Translations under genes and position numbers: made by a program
The notes under the pieces: generated by a model
Database searches by the model: none
What the model was told of the DNA's origin: nothing
What the model saw: only the letters and a program-made list of their open reading frames with translations
From: Solitalea lacus
GTDB taxonomy: Bacteria > Bacteroidota > Bacteroidia > Sphingobacteriales > Sphingobacteriaceae
Length of the DNA: 64,000 nucleotides
NCBI RefSeq assembly: GCF_022014595.1
Contig: NZ_CP091740.1
Span: 682,001 to 746,000, forward strand
Direction: 5' to 3'
Shown here: in pieces, positions 1 through 8,015 of the stretch
How positions within the stretch are numbered: the first letter of the stretch is position 1
How the letters are laid out: the number at the start of each line of letters is the position of its first letter

Positions 1-64
1 TGTACATGCTGATTAAGATGTTTTATTTTTTGGATTTCGGATAGACCTCATGATTAATTGTAAA

Positions 65-487
65 TCAAAATGAGCGATGTTCCTTGGTCCAGGAGGTTAT
101 GTATTGAACAATTTCATTTGTACTGGTGCCTGGAGGGAAAAGCGTTCCAACGCCAAGATCGTTTAGCTGTTTCATGTCCTCCTCCGGAATAATTCCTCCT
201 CCAGTAAGTAGAACGTCGTCAAGCTGTTTCTCCTTCATCAATTTCATGATCTTTGGGAAAACGGTCATGTGAGCACCTGAGAGAATACTAATTCCTATAG
301 CGTCAACATCTTCTTGTAAAGCAGTGTTAACAATCATTTCGGGAGTTTGACGTAAGCCTGTGTAAATTACTTCCATGCCTGCATCACGCAAAGAAGTTGC
401 TATTATTTTAGCACCGCGGTCATGGCCGTCTAAGCCGCATTTGGCAACTAAAACGCGAATGGGTCTATTCATTTGATTGGTCATCAT
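65..487 (-). CDS. Cobalamin-binding methylmalonyl-CoA mutase C-terminal-type protein
   Basis: A stand-alone B12-binding domain of 140 residues, matching the C-terminal cobalamin domain of acyl-CoA mutases. The signature DGHDRG near residue 20 provides the His that coordinates cobalt from below, and the later SILSGAH and LLTGGGI segments are the other conserved loops. In this family the small subunit pairs with a separate catalytic TIM-barrel subunit to isomerise acyl-CoA esters such as methylmalonyl-CoA. That partner is not in the window. The start is ambiguous: ATG codons at 487, 484 and 472 are in frame, and family alignment ([11 protein letters not shown]) favours 472. It is divergent from glnS with no obvious functional link. 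The family is clear; the exact acyl-CoA substrate is not. Confidence 0.88.
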   Translation of the reverse strand: MMTNQMNRPIRVLVAKCGLDGHDRGAKIIATSLRDAGMEVIYTGLRQTPEMIVNTALQEDVDAIGISILSGAHMTVFPKIMKLMKEKQLDDVLLTGGGIIPEEDMKQLNDLGVGTLFPPGTSTNEIVQYITSWTKEHRSF

Positions 488-518
488 AAAGTCCGGAATT
501 CTACCGGCGTATAGGATA

Positions 519-526
519 CAAATGTA
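519..526 (-). promoter_or_regulatory. Bacteroidota -7 box (TACATTTG) for the B12-binding gene
   Basis: On the minus strand this reads TACATTTG, a full match to TAnnTTTG, 32 nt before the furthest-upstream ATG. No convincing -33 TTTG is visible at the expected spacing. Confidence 0.5.
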
Positions 527-602
527 ATTTTTTTCAGGTAAGCTTGTAATAGATTGTAACTGAAACCAATTAAAAATGATCTTAATGAATGCATAACTCT
601 AC

Positions 603-610
603 TATATTTG
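603..610 (+). promoter_or_regulatory. Bacteroidota -7 box (TATATTTG) for glnS
   Basis: TATATTTG matches TAnnTTTG and ends 23 nt before the glnS ATG, predicting a short leader. A -33 TTTG is not evident. Confidence 0.55.
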
Positions 611-633
611 CATTTTATTACTGATGTTAATTT

Positions 634-2307
634 ATGAGTGAAGAACGGTCGCTTAACTTCTTAGAAGAAATTGTTGAAAAAGATTTAGCCGAAAAAAAAC
701 ATGATGGACGTGTATTAACTCGTTTCCCTCCTGAACCTAATGGCTATTTACATATCGGGCATGCAAAGTCCATCTGCCTTAATTTTGGTTTGGCGCAAGA
801 ATATAATGGCAAGACCAACCTTCGTTTTGATGACACTAATCCAGTCACTGAAGATACTGAATACGTAGAAAGTATTAAGGAAGACGTTAAGTGGTTGGGC
901 TTTAATTGGGCTGAAGAGCTGTATACTTCTGATTACTTTGATCAGCTTTATGATTATGCTGTGACACTAATCAGCAAAGGTTTGGCTTATGTTGATGATT
1001 CTACATCTGAAGAAATTGCGGCGCAAAAAGGTAACCCTTCAGAACCAGGTACTCCAAGTCCTTATCGTGAAAGAAGTGTGGAAGAAAACCATCGACTGTT
1101 TGCCGAGATGAAAGCTGGCAAATACAAGGATGGTGAAAAGGTGTTACGTGCCAAAATTGATATGGCATCTCCGAACATGCACATGCGTGACCCAATTATT
1201 TATAGGATTAAGCATGCTCATCATCATCGTACTGGTGATAAGTGGTGTATTTACCCTATGTATGACTTTGCTCATGGCCAAAGTGATTCAATTGAACAAA
1301 TAACCCATTCAATTTGTACTCTGGAGTTTGTTCCGCATCGTCCGTTATACGACTGGCTTATTGATAAGTTGGAAATATTTCCGTCAAGACAATATGAGTT
1401 TGCTCGTTTAAATATGAACTATACCGTGATGAGCAAGCGGAAACTGTTACAATTGGTGAATGAAGGTTTTGTTGAGAGTTGGGATGATCCTCGAATGCCT
1501 ACAATAAGCGGATTACGTCGTCGTGGTTATACGCCAGCGTCAATTCGTGAGTTTTGTGAACGCATTGGTATTCAAAAGCGAGAAAATATTATTGATGTTA
1601 GTTTATTGGAATTTTGCATTCGAGAGGACCTGAACAAGACTTCCTGGAGAAGAATGGCTGTTCTTGATCCTATAAAAATGGTGATTACCAATTATCCAGA
1701 GGGGCAGGTTGAAGTATTGGAGGGTGAAAATAATCCAGAAGTTGAAGGAGGAGAAGGATCTCGTGAATTACCTTTTAGTCATGAATTATGGATTGAGCGT
1801 GAAGATTTTATGGAAAATCCGCCTAAGAAGTTTTTCCGTCTAGGTCCTGGTTTGTCAACCCGTTTGAAGCATGCCTATATTGTAACTTGCAATGATTTTG
1901 TAAAGGATGCAAATGGTAATGTTACTGAAATACATTGTACATATGCTCCTAATTCTAAATCCGGAAATGATACAAGTGGTATAAATGTTAAAGGTACAAT
2001 TCACTGGGTAAGTGTTCAACATGCTAAAACTGCTGAGGTTCGTTTGTATGAGCGTTTGTTTAAAGTTGAAAATCCGGCTAATGAAGAGGGAGACTTTAAG
2101 GATTATATCAATCCTGAAAGTTTACAAATTATAAAACAGGCTTATATTGAGCCTGCATTGGCCAACGACTTCAATCCCGAGCATCGCTTTCAATTTATCC
2201 GTAAGGGATATTTTGTATTGGATAAAGATTCTACGCCAGAACAATTGGTGTTTAACCGCACCGTTACTTTGAAAGATTCATGGGCCAAAGAGGTAAAAAA
2301 AGGATAA
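634..2307 (+). CDS. glnS: Glutaminyl-tRNA synthetase
   Basis: Class I aminoacyl-tRNA synthetase that charges tRNA-Gln with glutamine in the cytoplasm. The HIGH signature is at residues 40-43 inside [12 protein letters not shown], and the KMSKS equivalent is VMSKRK near residue 269. The Rossmann catalytic core is followed by the two beta-barrel anticodon-binding domains from about residue 340, which contain the YAPNSKSG-type loop. At 557 residues it has the usual bacterial GlnRS length. The PxEPNG and DDTNP motifs distinguish it from GluRS. It is a monocistronic unit with its own -7 element upstream and a hairpin terminator downstream. The presence of GlnRS suggests direct Gln-tRNA charging. 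Confidence 0.97.
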   Translation: MSEERSLNFLEEIVEKDLAEKKHDGRVLTRFPPEPNGYLHIGHAKSICLNFGLAQEYNGKTNLRFDDTNPVTEDTEYVESIKEDVKWLGFNWAEELYTSDYFDQLYDYAVTLISKGLAYVDDSTSEEIAAQKGNPSEPGTPSPYRERSVEENHRLFAEMKAGKYKDGEKVLRAKIDMASPNMHMRDPIIYRIKHAHHHRTGDKWCIYPMYDFAHGQSDSIEQITHSICTLEFVPHRPLYDWLIDKLEIFPSRQYEFARLNMNYTVMSKRKLLQLVNEGFVESWDDPRMPTISGLRRRGYTPASIREFCERIGIQKRENIIDVSLLEFCIREDLNKTSWRRMAVLDPIKMVITNYPEGQVEVLEGENNPEVEGGEGSRELPFSHELWIEREDFMENPPKKFFRLGPGLSTRLKHAYIVTCNDFVKDANGNVTEIHCTYAPNSKSGNDTSGINVKGTIHWVSVQHAKTAEVRLYERLFKVENPANEEGDFKDYINPESLQIIKQAYIEPALANDFNPEHRFQFIRKGYFVLDKDSTPEQLVFNRTVTLKDSWAKEVKKG

Positions 2308-2324
2308 AAGAATTGTTTTGATAA

Positions 2325-2364
2325 TGAAGCGCCGCTTGGATTCATTCTGGGTGGCGTTTTTTTT
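2325..2364 (+). terminator. Intrinsic terminator after glnS
   Basis: A stem of CGCCGC paired with GTGGCG (one G-T wobble) is followed by eight T residues at 2357-2364, 18 nt or more after the glnS stop. Confidence 0.75.
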
Positions 2365-2435
2365 ACTTTGCGTTATCAATTAACTATTCAAACATACAAC
2401 CAATTTTATTAGAGTTTAACTAAACGTGTATTGAA

Positions 2436-2870
2436 ATGATTTGGAAAAGTCCGATTACTGTAGAACAAATAAATCAGCGATATGGTGATAAAAACCATAT
2501 TGGATCGTTATTGGATATTACTTTTACTGAAATAGGGGATGATTATTTAAAGGCAACTATGCCTGTTGATGCTCGTACGCATCAGCCTTATGGTCTTTTA
2601 CATGGAGGAGCGTCAGTGGTATTGGCTGAAACATTGGGAAGTGTTGCTTCTGTACTATGTGTTGACCCATTAAAATATGATTGTGTTGGTATTGAAGTAA
2701 ATGCAAATCATCTTAAAGCGGTGCGCTCAGGTTTTGTAACAGGTGTTTGCGCTCCTATAAGAATAGGCGCTACAGTGCACGTTTGGGAAATCAAAATGTA
2801 TAATGAACAGGGGAAAATGAATTGCTTAAGTCGCCTTACAGTGATGGTAGTACCTAAAGGCAAAGTATGA
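2436..2870 (+). CDS. Hotdog-fold thioesterase (PaaI/MenI-like)
   Basis: A 144-residue single-domain hotdog protein. The motif HQPYGLLHGGASVVLAETLGS is diagnostic of the PaaI/4HBT-II group: HGG begins the central helix, and the Glu in LAE is the usual catalytic base that activates water against an acyl-CoA thioester. No signal peptide is present, so it is cytoplasmic. Relatives hydrolyse phenylacetyl-CoA derivatives or 1,4-dihydroxy-2-naphthoyl-CoA (MenI, menaquinone synthesis). No menaquinone or phenylacetate genes are nearby, so the substrate stays open. It is followed directly by a perfect hairpin shared with the convergent downstream gene. Confidence 0.85.
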   Translation: MIWKSPITVEQINQRYGDKNHIGSLLDITFTEIGDDYLKATMPVDARTHQPYGLLHGGASVVLAETLGSVASVLCVDPLKYDCVGIEVNANHLKAVRSGFVTGVCAPIRIGATVHVWEIKMYNEQGKMNCLSRLTVMVVPKGKV

Positions 2871-2912
2871 CAAACGGAGCCTTTAAGATATTCTCTTACA
2901 GGCTCCGTTTGT
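2870..2912. terminator. Bidirectional hairpin between convergent genes
   Basis: Perfect 13-bp inverted repeat: ACAAACGGAGCCT (2870-2882) and AGGCTCCGTTTGT (2900-2912), with a 17-nt loop. It starts on the last base of the thioesterase stop codon and lies 19 nt from the stop of the minus-strand gene, so it probably ends both transcripts. The T-tract is short. Confidence 0.7.
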
Positions 2913-2931
2913 TAGTCGGAGTAGTTTTTAA

Positions 2932-3303
2932 TTAATAAGCTGATTGTTTCTCTGCTGTTTTCTCTTCTTGATGCTCTTTTTTGGTAAGAGAATAAGCTCT
3001 TAATAAGCCTATCCCGCCACAAATAAAGATCATTCCAAAATATACTGCTGAATACAGATCGTCATCCATTCCTACAAATACATATTGGGTCAAAATAAGT
3101 GCAGTTAATAAGCCTACACCTACGCCGATAAACAGCAATCCCCATTTTAAAGTTCCGGCAGGATTGGTGTTTTTCTTTCTAACCCCAGGATCCATACCGC
3201 GTTCAATCATTGCCATTCTTTCTTTATTTTCCAAATATCGAAGGCCAAATACCATTAAAAATGCACCTAACGAAATTAAAATTGGGACTAATATACCTTC
3301 CAT
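2932..3303 (-). CDS. Small integral membrane protein (DUF6249-like)
   Basis: A 123-residue protein with three hydrophobic segments: about residues 4-23 (an N-terminal helix ending in GLRYLENKER), 52-73 and 86-105. The cytoplasmic loop contains ERMAMIERGMDPG, a sequence I associate with small Bacteroidota membrane proteins of the DUF6249 type. The C-terminus is charged (KKEHQEEKTAEKQ). No enzyme motif is visible and the function is unknown. It is transcribed alone and convergent with the thioesterase gene. Confidence 0.6.
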   Translation of the reverse strand: MEGILVPILISLGAFLMVFGLRYLENKERMAMIERGMDPGVRKKNTNPAGTLKWGLLFIGVGVGLLTALILTQYVFVGMDDDLYSAVYFGMIFICGGIGLLRAYSLTKKEHQEEKTAEKQSAY

Positions 3304-3482
3304 GATTTCTATTATATTTAAGTGGTTAAATTTTATTTATTATCAAATCGTAATTGCAATCGATCTGAATACTATGACTGCAATCTACTTGTTTAGGTTA
3401 CACACTTAGTGAAAATTATTTAAGGAGCTTGTAGCTTTTCTAAATAAATGGACCCTCTATAATTATTAGCCAAATCAGTTGC

Positions 3483-3490
3483 TACCTTTG
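3483..3490 (+). promoter_or_regulatory. Bacteroidota -7 box (TACCTTTG) for the RNA methyltransferase gene
   Basis: TACCTTTG matches TAnnTTTG and ends 32 nt before the ATG at 3523. No clear -33 element was found. Confidence 0.5.
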
Positions 3491-3522
3491 CAGCAATTCT
3501 TGCCATTTAAGTTTAAATAAGG

Positions 3523-4308
3523 ATGATTGACATAATTACTTCTGCTCAAAACCACAAAATAAAAAATGTACTGAAACTGCAGGAGAAATCTGCAGAACGT
3601 AGAAAGCAGAATCTGATCGTTTTTGAAGGTAGCCGTGAGCTGGGATTAGCCTTAAATGCAGGGTTTAAAATTAGGACATTGTTTGTTTGCTTGGATGTTT
3701 GGGGCCAGAAACGGGTTGAGGGAGTAAATCAGAGGGATATTTTCTACATAAGCAAAGAAGTTTTTGATAAAATTGCTTACCGAGAGGGTTCTGATGGATT
3801 AATTATCGTTGCCGAACCTCAGTACTTAACTCTTCAAACATTGAAATTGCCGGAAAACCCTTTTCTTATTATTCTTGAAGCTGTAGAAAAACCGGGCAAT
3901 TTAGGTGCAATTTTGCGTACAGCTGATGCCGCTAAAGTTGATGCAGTTATTGTTTGTGATCCGAAAACTGATATTTACAATCCGAATGCAATTCGTTCAA
4001 GTGTTGGTTGTGTATTTACAACCCAAGTGGTGGCCTCAACAAGCGATGAAGTGTTAGAGTGGCTAAAAGCAAAAGGAATTACCAGTTATGCCGCCGCTTT
4101 AACGGCAACAGAGTTATATCATAATACTGATATGACTAAGCCTTGCTCCATCATAATGGGAACTGAGGCAACCGGATTGACAGATAAATGGCTAAATAAT
4201 GCTGATAAACAAATTAAAATCCCAATGCGGGGTCAAATTGATTCTTTGAATGTTTCAACCTGTACTGCAATTTTAGCCTTTGAGGCTATGAGACAACGCG
4301 GATTTTAA
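3523..4308 (+). CDS. SpoU/TrmH-family RNA 2'-O-methyltransferase
   Basis: SPOUT-class methyltransferase of 261 residues. The N-terminal 100 residues form the substrate-binding domain seen in RlmB/TrmH relatives (ITSAQNHKIKNVLKLQEKSAERR). The C-terminal trefoil-knot domain carries the three SpoU motifs: LEAVEKPGNLGAILRTADA (motif 1, with the catalytic Arg), IIMGTEATGL (motif 2) and IPMRGQIDSLNVSTCTAIL (motif 3, SAM binding). It should methylate a ribose 2'-OH in rRNA or tRNA using SAM. The exact nucleotide cannot be read from sequence, so no rlmB or trmH symbol is given. It is monocistronic and convergent with ispF. Confidence 0.88.
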   Translation: MIDIITSAQNHKIKNVLKLQEKSAERRKQNLIVFEGSRELGLALNAGFKIRTLFVCLDVWGQKRVEGVNQRDIFYISKEVFDKIAYREGSDGLIIVAEPQYLTLQTLKLPENPFLIILEAVEKPGNLGAILRTADAAKVDAVIVCDPKTDIYNPNAIRSSVGCVFTTQVVASTSDEVLEWLKAKGITSYAAALTATELYHNTDMTKPCSIIMGTEATGLTDKWLNNADKQIKIPMRGQIDSLNVSTCTAILAFEAMRQRGF

Positions 4309-4320
4309 ATAGTGTATAGA

Positions 4321-4374
4321 AAATAGTTCATAGATTTTGACAAACTCAGGGGGTAATTAATCTATGAACTATTT
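4321..4374. repeat. Perfect 16-bp palindrome between convergent genes
   Basis: AAATAGTTCATAGATT at 4321-4336 and its exact reverse complement at 4359-4374 enclose a 22-nt loop. It sits between the methyltransferase stop and the ispF stop, so a bidirectional terminator role is plausible. The loop is long and no T-tract follows, unlike the other terminators here. Confidence 0.6.
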
Positions 4375-4377
4375 AGT

Positions 4378-4854
4378 TTACTTATAAATAAGGGCTACTG
4401 CAGAAGCTGTAACTCCTTCTTCCCGCCCAATAAAGCCCAACTTTTCATTCGTTGTAGCTTTAATAGAAACCGCATCTTCATCTATGCCCAATTTTTCAGC
4501 AATGGCTTTCTGCATAGCAGGAATATGAGGATTTACTTTGGGGGCTTCCAAACAAACAGTACAATCGACGTTCCCAACTTTATATCCTTTGTTGTTTAGT
4601 AGTTTCATGGTTTCTTCCAGCAAAATCAAACTACTTATTCCTTTCCACCGATCATCTGTGTTTTTGAAATGGAAGCCAATGTCGCGTAAGTTGGCAGCTC
4701 CTAATAAAGCATCGCACAAGGCATGTAAAAGCACATCAGCGTCAGAGTGCCCAAAGGCTCCTTTTTCTGCTTCAAGCTTTACTCCTCCCAAATAAAAAGG
4801 ATGTCCATCAACTAATTGATGTACATCAAAACCGTAACCTATTCTAAAATTCAT
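4378..4854 (-). CDS. ispF: 2-C-methyl-D-erythritol 2,4-cyclodiphosphate synthase
   Basis: Fifth enzyme of the MEP isoprenoid pathway. It cyclises CDP-ME 2-phosphate to ME-cPP with release of CMP, as a zinc-dependent trimer. Metal ligands lie in GYGFDVHQL (Asp and His) and in the FGHSDADVLLHALCDALLGA segment. The C-terminal NEKLGFIGREEGVTASAVALI is the family signature that binds the cytidine moiety. The start at 4854 gives MNFRIGYGFDVHQL and the normal length of 158 residues; an upstream ATG at 4881 would add nine residues with no family counterpart. It lies downstream of porV on the same strand but behind a terminator, so it is probably transcribed separately or by read-through. Confidence 0.96.
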   Translation of the reverse strand: MNFRIGYGFDVHQLVDGHPFYLGGVKLEAEKGAFGHSDADVLLHALCDALLGAANLRDIGFHFKNTDDRWKGISSLILLEETMKLLNNKGYKVGNVDCTVCLEAPKVNPHIPAMQKAIAEKLGIDEDAVSIKATTNEKLGFIGREEGVTASAVALIYK

Positions 4855-4906
4855 CAGTCGAAATTTGGGGCAAATATGCAAAACTAATCAACAAAAGTAT
4901 GGGCAT

Positions 4907-4935
4907 AAAAAAAGCCCATTGCTAAAATGGACTTT
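4907..4935 (-). terminator. Intrinsic terminator after porV
   Basis: Read on the minus strand: AAAGTCCATT, a five-nt loop, AATGGGCTTT (one mismatch) and then a T-tract. It lies 21 nt after the porV stop. Confidence 0.7.
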
Positions 4936-4955
4936 AGTATTTTAAGCAGAATTTT

Positions 4956-6140
4956 TTATAACGCGGCGGGTTTTTTGCCAAAATTATAAATTAAAGAAAA
5001 TCGTATTGTTCTTTCTAGTGGATTGTTTTGCTTACCAGGGATAAGATAAGCGAAATCAAATCCAATGTCTTCATATTTTAATCCCGCCCCTAAAGTGAAA
5101 TATTGGCGGTTGCCTTTGTTTGGATTTTCATAGAAATAGCCCCCTCTTAATGCCACAATATTATTAAACCAATATTCTAAACCGCTAGCTATATTGATTT
5201 CTTGCATTTCTTCTTTAAATCCTCCGGGGGCGTCACTAAATGAGCCGAAAATGCCTCCGGGGACGGTTTTGTTAGGGTCTTCTCCAGCCACAATAGTCCC
5301 TTCTTCGTCAACAATTGGGTTAGTAGGAACTAGCAATTTGTTAAAATCAATTGTTACACTTAATGAATTTGTCTCATTAATCTTAAAGGTCGAAGCTCCT
5401 CCTATTCTCAAATTGGTAGGTAAGAAATTTTTTAATGTACCATATTGCATTTTAGTGCCGATGTTTGAAATGTTTACTCCCCAGGCAACATTGGCATCAG
5501 TATTAAAGAGTGAAACATTTTTATTATAATAAACAGCAACGTCGCAGGCAAAGGCATTGCCGGGATTAAAATCATTACCATTTACATTGCCAGATCCTAG
5601 GTTAGAATGGATAAAACGGGCCGCTAATGCAATAGAAAACAGATCGCTTAAATTCCTTATATAGGCTGCATCAATAGCATACTCACTAGGATTGTACTGA
5701 CCAAATTCTTGACCTGTATTATCCGTAAAAATTAATTCCCCAAGTGAAAAGTATCGAAAAGAAGAAGCAATTGTTTGGCGGTTATCAAGTTTATAGTACC
5801 CGGATAGATATGCCAAATTTATATCTTGAATACCCAGAGATTTAAGCCAGGGGCTATAATCAATGCCTATTCCACCCTTTTCTTTTGCAAAGGCATATTT
5901 AGCCGGATTCCAATGCATCGAGCTAGCGTCAGGAGAACTGGCTACACCCGCATCTCCCATTGCTCCCGCACGTGAGTCAGGACCAATTAATAAAAATGGT
6001 ACGGCAGTTGTAATAGAATTTACTCGTTTGCCATCAGTTTGGATTAAACCTCCATCTCCAATGCCTTGCGCATAAGATGGAAACGTCCAAAAACCTGCAA
6101 TGGAGATGGTTAAAAGCAAACGCTTTTTAATGATATTCAT
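4956..6140 (-). CDS. porV: Type IX secretion system outer membrane protein PorV
   Basis: A 394-residue outer-membrane beta-barrel of the FadL/PorV group. It has a signal peptide (residues 1-24, ending PSYAQG), then the PorV hallmark TAVPFLLIGPDSRAGAMGDAG and SPDASSMHWNPAKYAF. The C-terminus RTIRFSLIYNFGKKP has the alternating hydrophobic pattern of a last barrel strand. In T9SS, PorV takes cargo from the SprA translocon and passes it to the PorU attachment complex. It is divergent from gldJ, which is consistent with a secretion/gliding locus. porU, which I recall sitting beside these genes in flavobacteria, is not here. The name rests on strong motif similarity. Confidence 0.9.
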   Translation of the reverse strand: MNIIKKRLLLTISIAGFWTFPSYAQGIGDGGLIQTDGKRVNSITTAVPFLLIGPDSRAGAMGDAGVASSPDASSMHWNPAKYAFAKEKGGIGIDYSPWLKSLGIQDINLAYLSGYYKLDNRQTIASSFRYFSLGELIFTDNTGQEFGQYNPSEYAIDAAYIRNLSDLFSIALAARFIHSNLGSGNVNGNDFNPGNAFACDVAVYYNKNVSLFNTDANVAWGVNISNIGTKMQYGTLKNFLPTNLRIGGASTFKINETNSLSVTIDFNKLLVPTNPIVDEEGTIVAGEDPNKTVPGGIFGSFSDAPGGFKEEMQEINIASGLEYWFNNIVALRGGYFYENPNKGNRQYFTLGAGLKYEDIGFDFAYLIPGKQNNPLERTIRFSLIYNFGKKPAAL

Positions 6141-6378
6141 ACTTTGGTTGCAATATTAAATTTATTTGTTGAATGACAAAACGGCTTTTGCAAAAATGAG
6201 GAATAAATTAAAATTTTATAGTTTTATAATAATAATTTGATACATTGTTAAATGTGCAATAAAAAATCTAAATTCAAAGAAAATTTTAATAATAAAGAAA
6301 CCAATCTAAATTGCAACTTATTTAATGATTAGAACGTATAATTGACTTGGATACTTTTTAAACTATAAAGAAAATTTA

Positions 6379-6386
6379 TAGCTTTG
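6379..6386 (+). promoter_or_regulatory. Bacteroidota -7 box (TAGCTTTG) for gldJ
   Basis: TAGCTTTG matches TAnnTTTG, 47 nt before the gldJ ATG, within the AT-rich 293-nt gap between porV and gldJ. Nothing else was recognised in that gap. Confidence 0.5.
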
Positions 6387-6433
6387 AGTTAAATTAAATC
6401 GAAACCTAACATAACCACTACTATTCAAGCAGG

Positions 6434-7885
6434 ATGAAAAAGACTACACGATATCTTATACTAGCTTGCGCCCTAGGATTGCCGTTATCGTTTGTTGCTT
6501 GTAACAAGAAAGAACGATCGTCAACAACTGGCTGGAACTACAATGACTCTAAAAACGGAGGCTTTCAAAAAGTTTCATACAAAAAAGACCAACTAGGTCC
6601 AGGCTTAGTGGCCATTGAGGGCGGAACATTTGTTATGGGTGCCTTGGAACAGGACCTTGGCTATGACAATGATAACACAGAAAAACGTGTTACAGTAACA
6701 TCGTTTTATATGGACGAAACGGAAGTTCGTAATATCGACTGGCTGGAGTACTTATACTGGTTAGCTCGTGTTTACAAAGGCTATCCTGAAGTTTATGAGC
6801 GCGCATTGCCTGATACAATGGTTTGGAGAAAGCCATTGGCTTATAATGAGCCATATGTAGATAACTATTTACGTCATCCTGCTTTTGCTGATTATCCTGT
6901 GGTTGGAGTTAGCTGGAGTCAGGCAAACGAATATTGTATTTGGAGAACTGACCGTGCCAACGAAGCTATTTTGGTGAATAAAGGTATTTTAAAGGCTGAG
7001 CCAAACCAAACGGATGCTAACAGCTTTAATACTGATGCTTATTATGCAGGTCAATACGAGGGTACAGTTAAGAAAAACGTTAAAAACCTAGATCCAAACG
7101 CAACTAATAAAACTCGTTCTGTTCGTTATTCAGATGGTATTCTATTGCCAGGAGCATATCGTTTACCTTCAGAAGCTGAGTGGGAGTATGCCGCTTTAGC
7201 TTTAAAGGGAAATGTTAAGTATGAGAATATTGAAGAGAAAAAATTATATCCTTGGAATGGCTTAACCTTACGTAGCTCACAAGGTAAAACTCAAGGTTTA
7301 TTCTTAGCCAACTTTAAACGTGGTAGAGGTGATAATACCGGTGTTGCTGGTTATTTGAACGATAATGCTGACATTACAGCTCCGGTTAAGAGCTATATGC
7401 CAAATGACTACGGATTGTTCTGTATGGCTGGAAACGTGAACGAGTGGGTGCAAGATGTGTACCGTCCACTTTCATTTGAAGATATAAGCGATCAAAACCC
7501 ATTCCGTGGTAACCAGTTTACCGTAAAGCAAAAAGAGGGTAAAGGTGCTTATGCGAAAAAGGATAGTTTAGGTCGTATTCCAAGAGTTCCAGATACTGCA
7601 GGTAGATTAATTGACGGAACGAAGATCACTAAGAAATATGATGTCCGTGACTACGGTGATGAGTCTACAATGTATGGATATGGTAAGACCTCATTGGTAA
7701 ATAACCGTTCTAGAGTTTATAAAGGAGGATCATGGAATGATAGAGCTTATTGGTTAACTCCAGGTGCTCGCCGCTTTATGGACCAAGATTCATCTTCAGC
7801 AGAGGTTGGTTTCCGTTGTGCGATGGGTCGTGTAGGTGCTCCAGGAGTTGGAAAAACCAAACGTCCTAATTTCAAAAGCAAGTAA
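6434..7885 (+). CDS. gldJ: Gliding motility lipoprotein GldJ
   Basis: A 483-residue lipoprotein with signal peptide and lipobox SFVAC (lipidated Cys near residue 23), so it is membrane-anchored facing the periplasm. The rest is a formylglycine-generating-enzyme/SUMF1 fold: VAIEGGTFVMGALEQD, PVVGVSWSQANEYCIWR, YRLPSEAEWEYAA, GNVNEWVQDVYRP, VYKGGSWNDRAYW and the final EVGFRCAMGR. It lacks the paired catalytic Cys residues of true FGE near the C-terminus, as expected for a structural protein. GldJ and its paralogue GldK form part of the GldKN ring assembly of T9SS and gliding. The divergent porV, and murF downstream behind a terminator, match gldJ loci of other Bacteroidota. Confidence 0.88.
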   Translation: MKKTTRYLILACALGLPLSFVACNKKERSSTTGWNYNDSKNGGFQKVSYKKDQLGPGLVAIEGGTFVMGALEQDLGYDNDNTEKRVTVTSFYMDETEVRNIDWLEYLYWLARVYKGYPEVYERALPDTMVWRKPLAYNEPYVDNYLRHPAFADYPVVGVSWSQANEYCIWRTDRANEAILVNKGILKAEPNQTDANSFNTDAYYAGQYEGTVKKNVKNLDPNATNKTRSVRYSDGILLPGAYRLPSEAEWEYAALALKGNVKYENIEEKKLYPWNGLTLRSSQGKTQGLFLANFKRGRGDNTGVAGYLNDNADITAPVKSYMPNDYGLFCMAGNVNEWVQDVYRPLSFEDISDQNPFRGNQFTVKQKEGKGAYAKKDSLGRIPRVPDTAGRLIDGTKITKKYDVRDYGDESTMYGYGKTSLVNNRSRVYKGGSWNDRAYWLTPGARRFMDQDSSSAEVGFRCAMGRVGAPGVGKTKRPNFKSK

Positions 7886-7911
7886 GATCATATAAATATT
7901 AGTTATTTGAA

Positions 7912-7938
7912 GGCTCCCCAATTACGGGGAGCCTTTTT
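7912..7938 (+). terminator. Intrinsic terminator after gldJ
   Basis: GGCTCCCC, loop, GGGGAGCC, then five T residues. A textbook rho-independent terminator about 27 nt after the gldJ stop. Confidence 0.88.
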
Positions 7939-8015
7939 AAATTTGTGAAAATTGATTAGGGGCTTCAATCGATATTCGAATTTTCAATTTGATTATCTTA
8001 GCATCAAAATTTAAC

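Noticed and set aside
6434-7885. Active formylglycine-generating enzyme
   Set aside because: The FGE fold is present but the paired catalytic Cys are absent, and lipobox plus porV/murF context point to GldJ.
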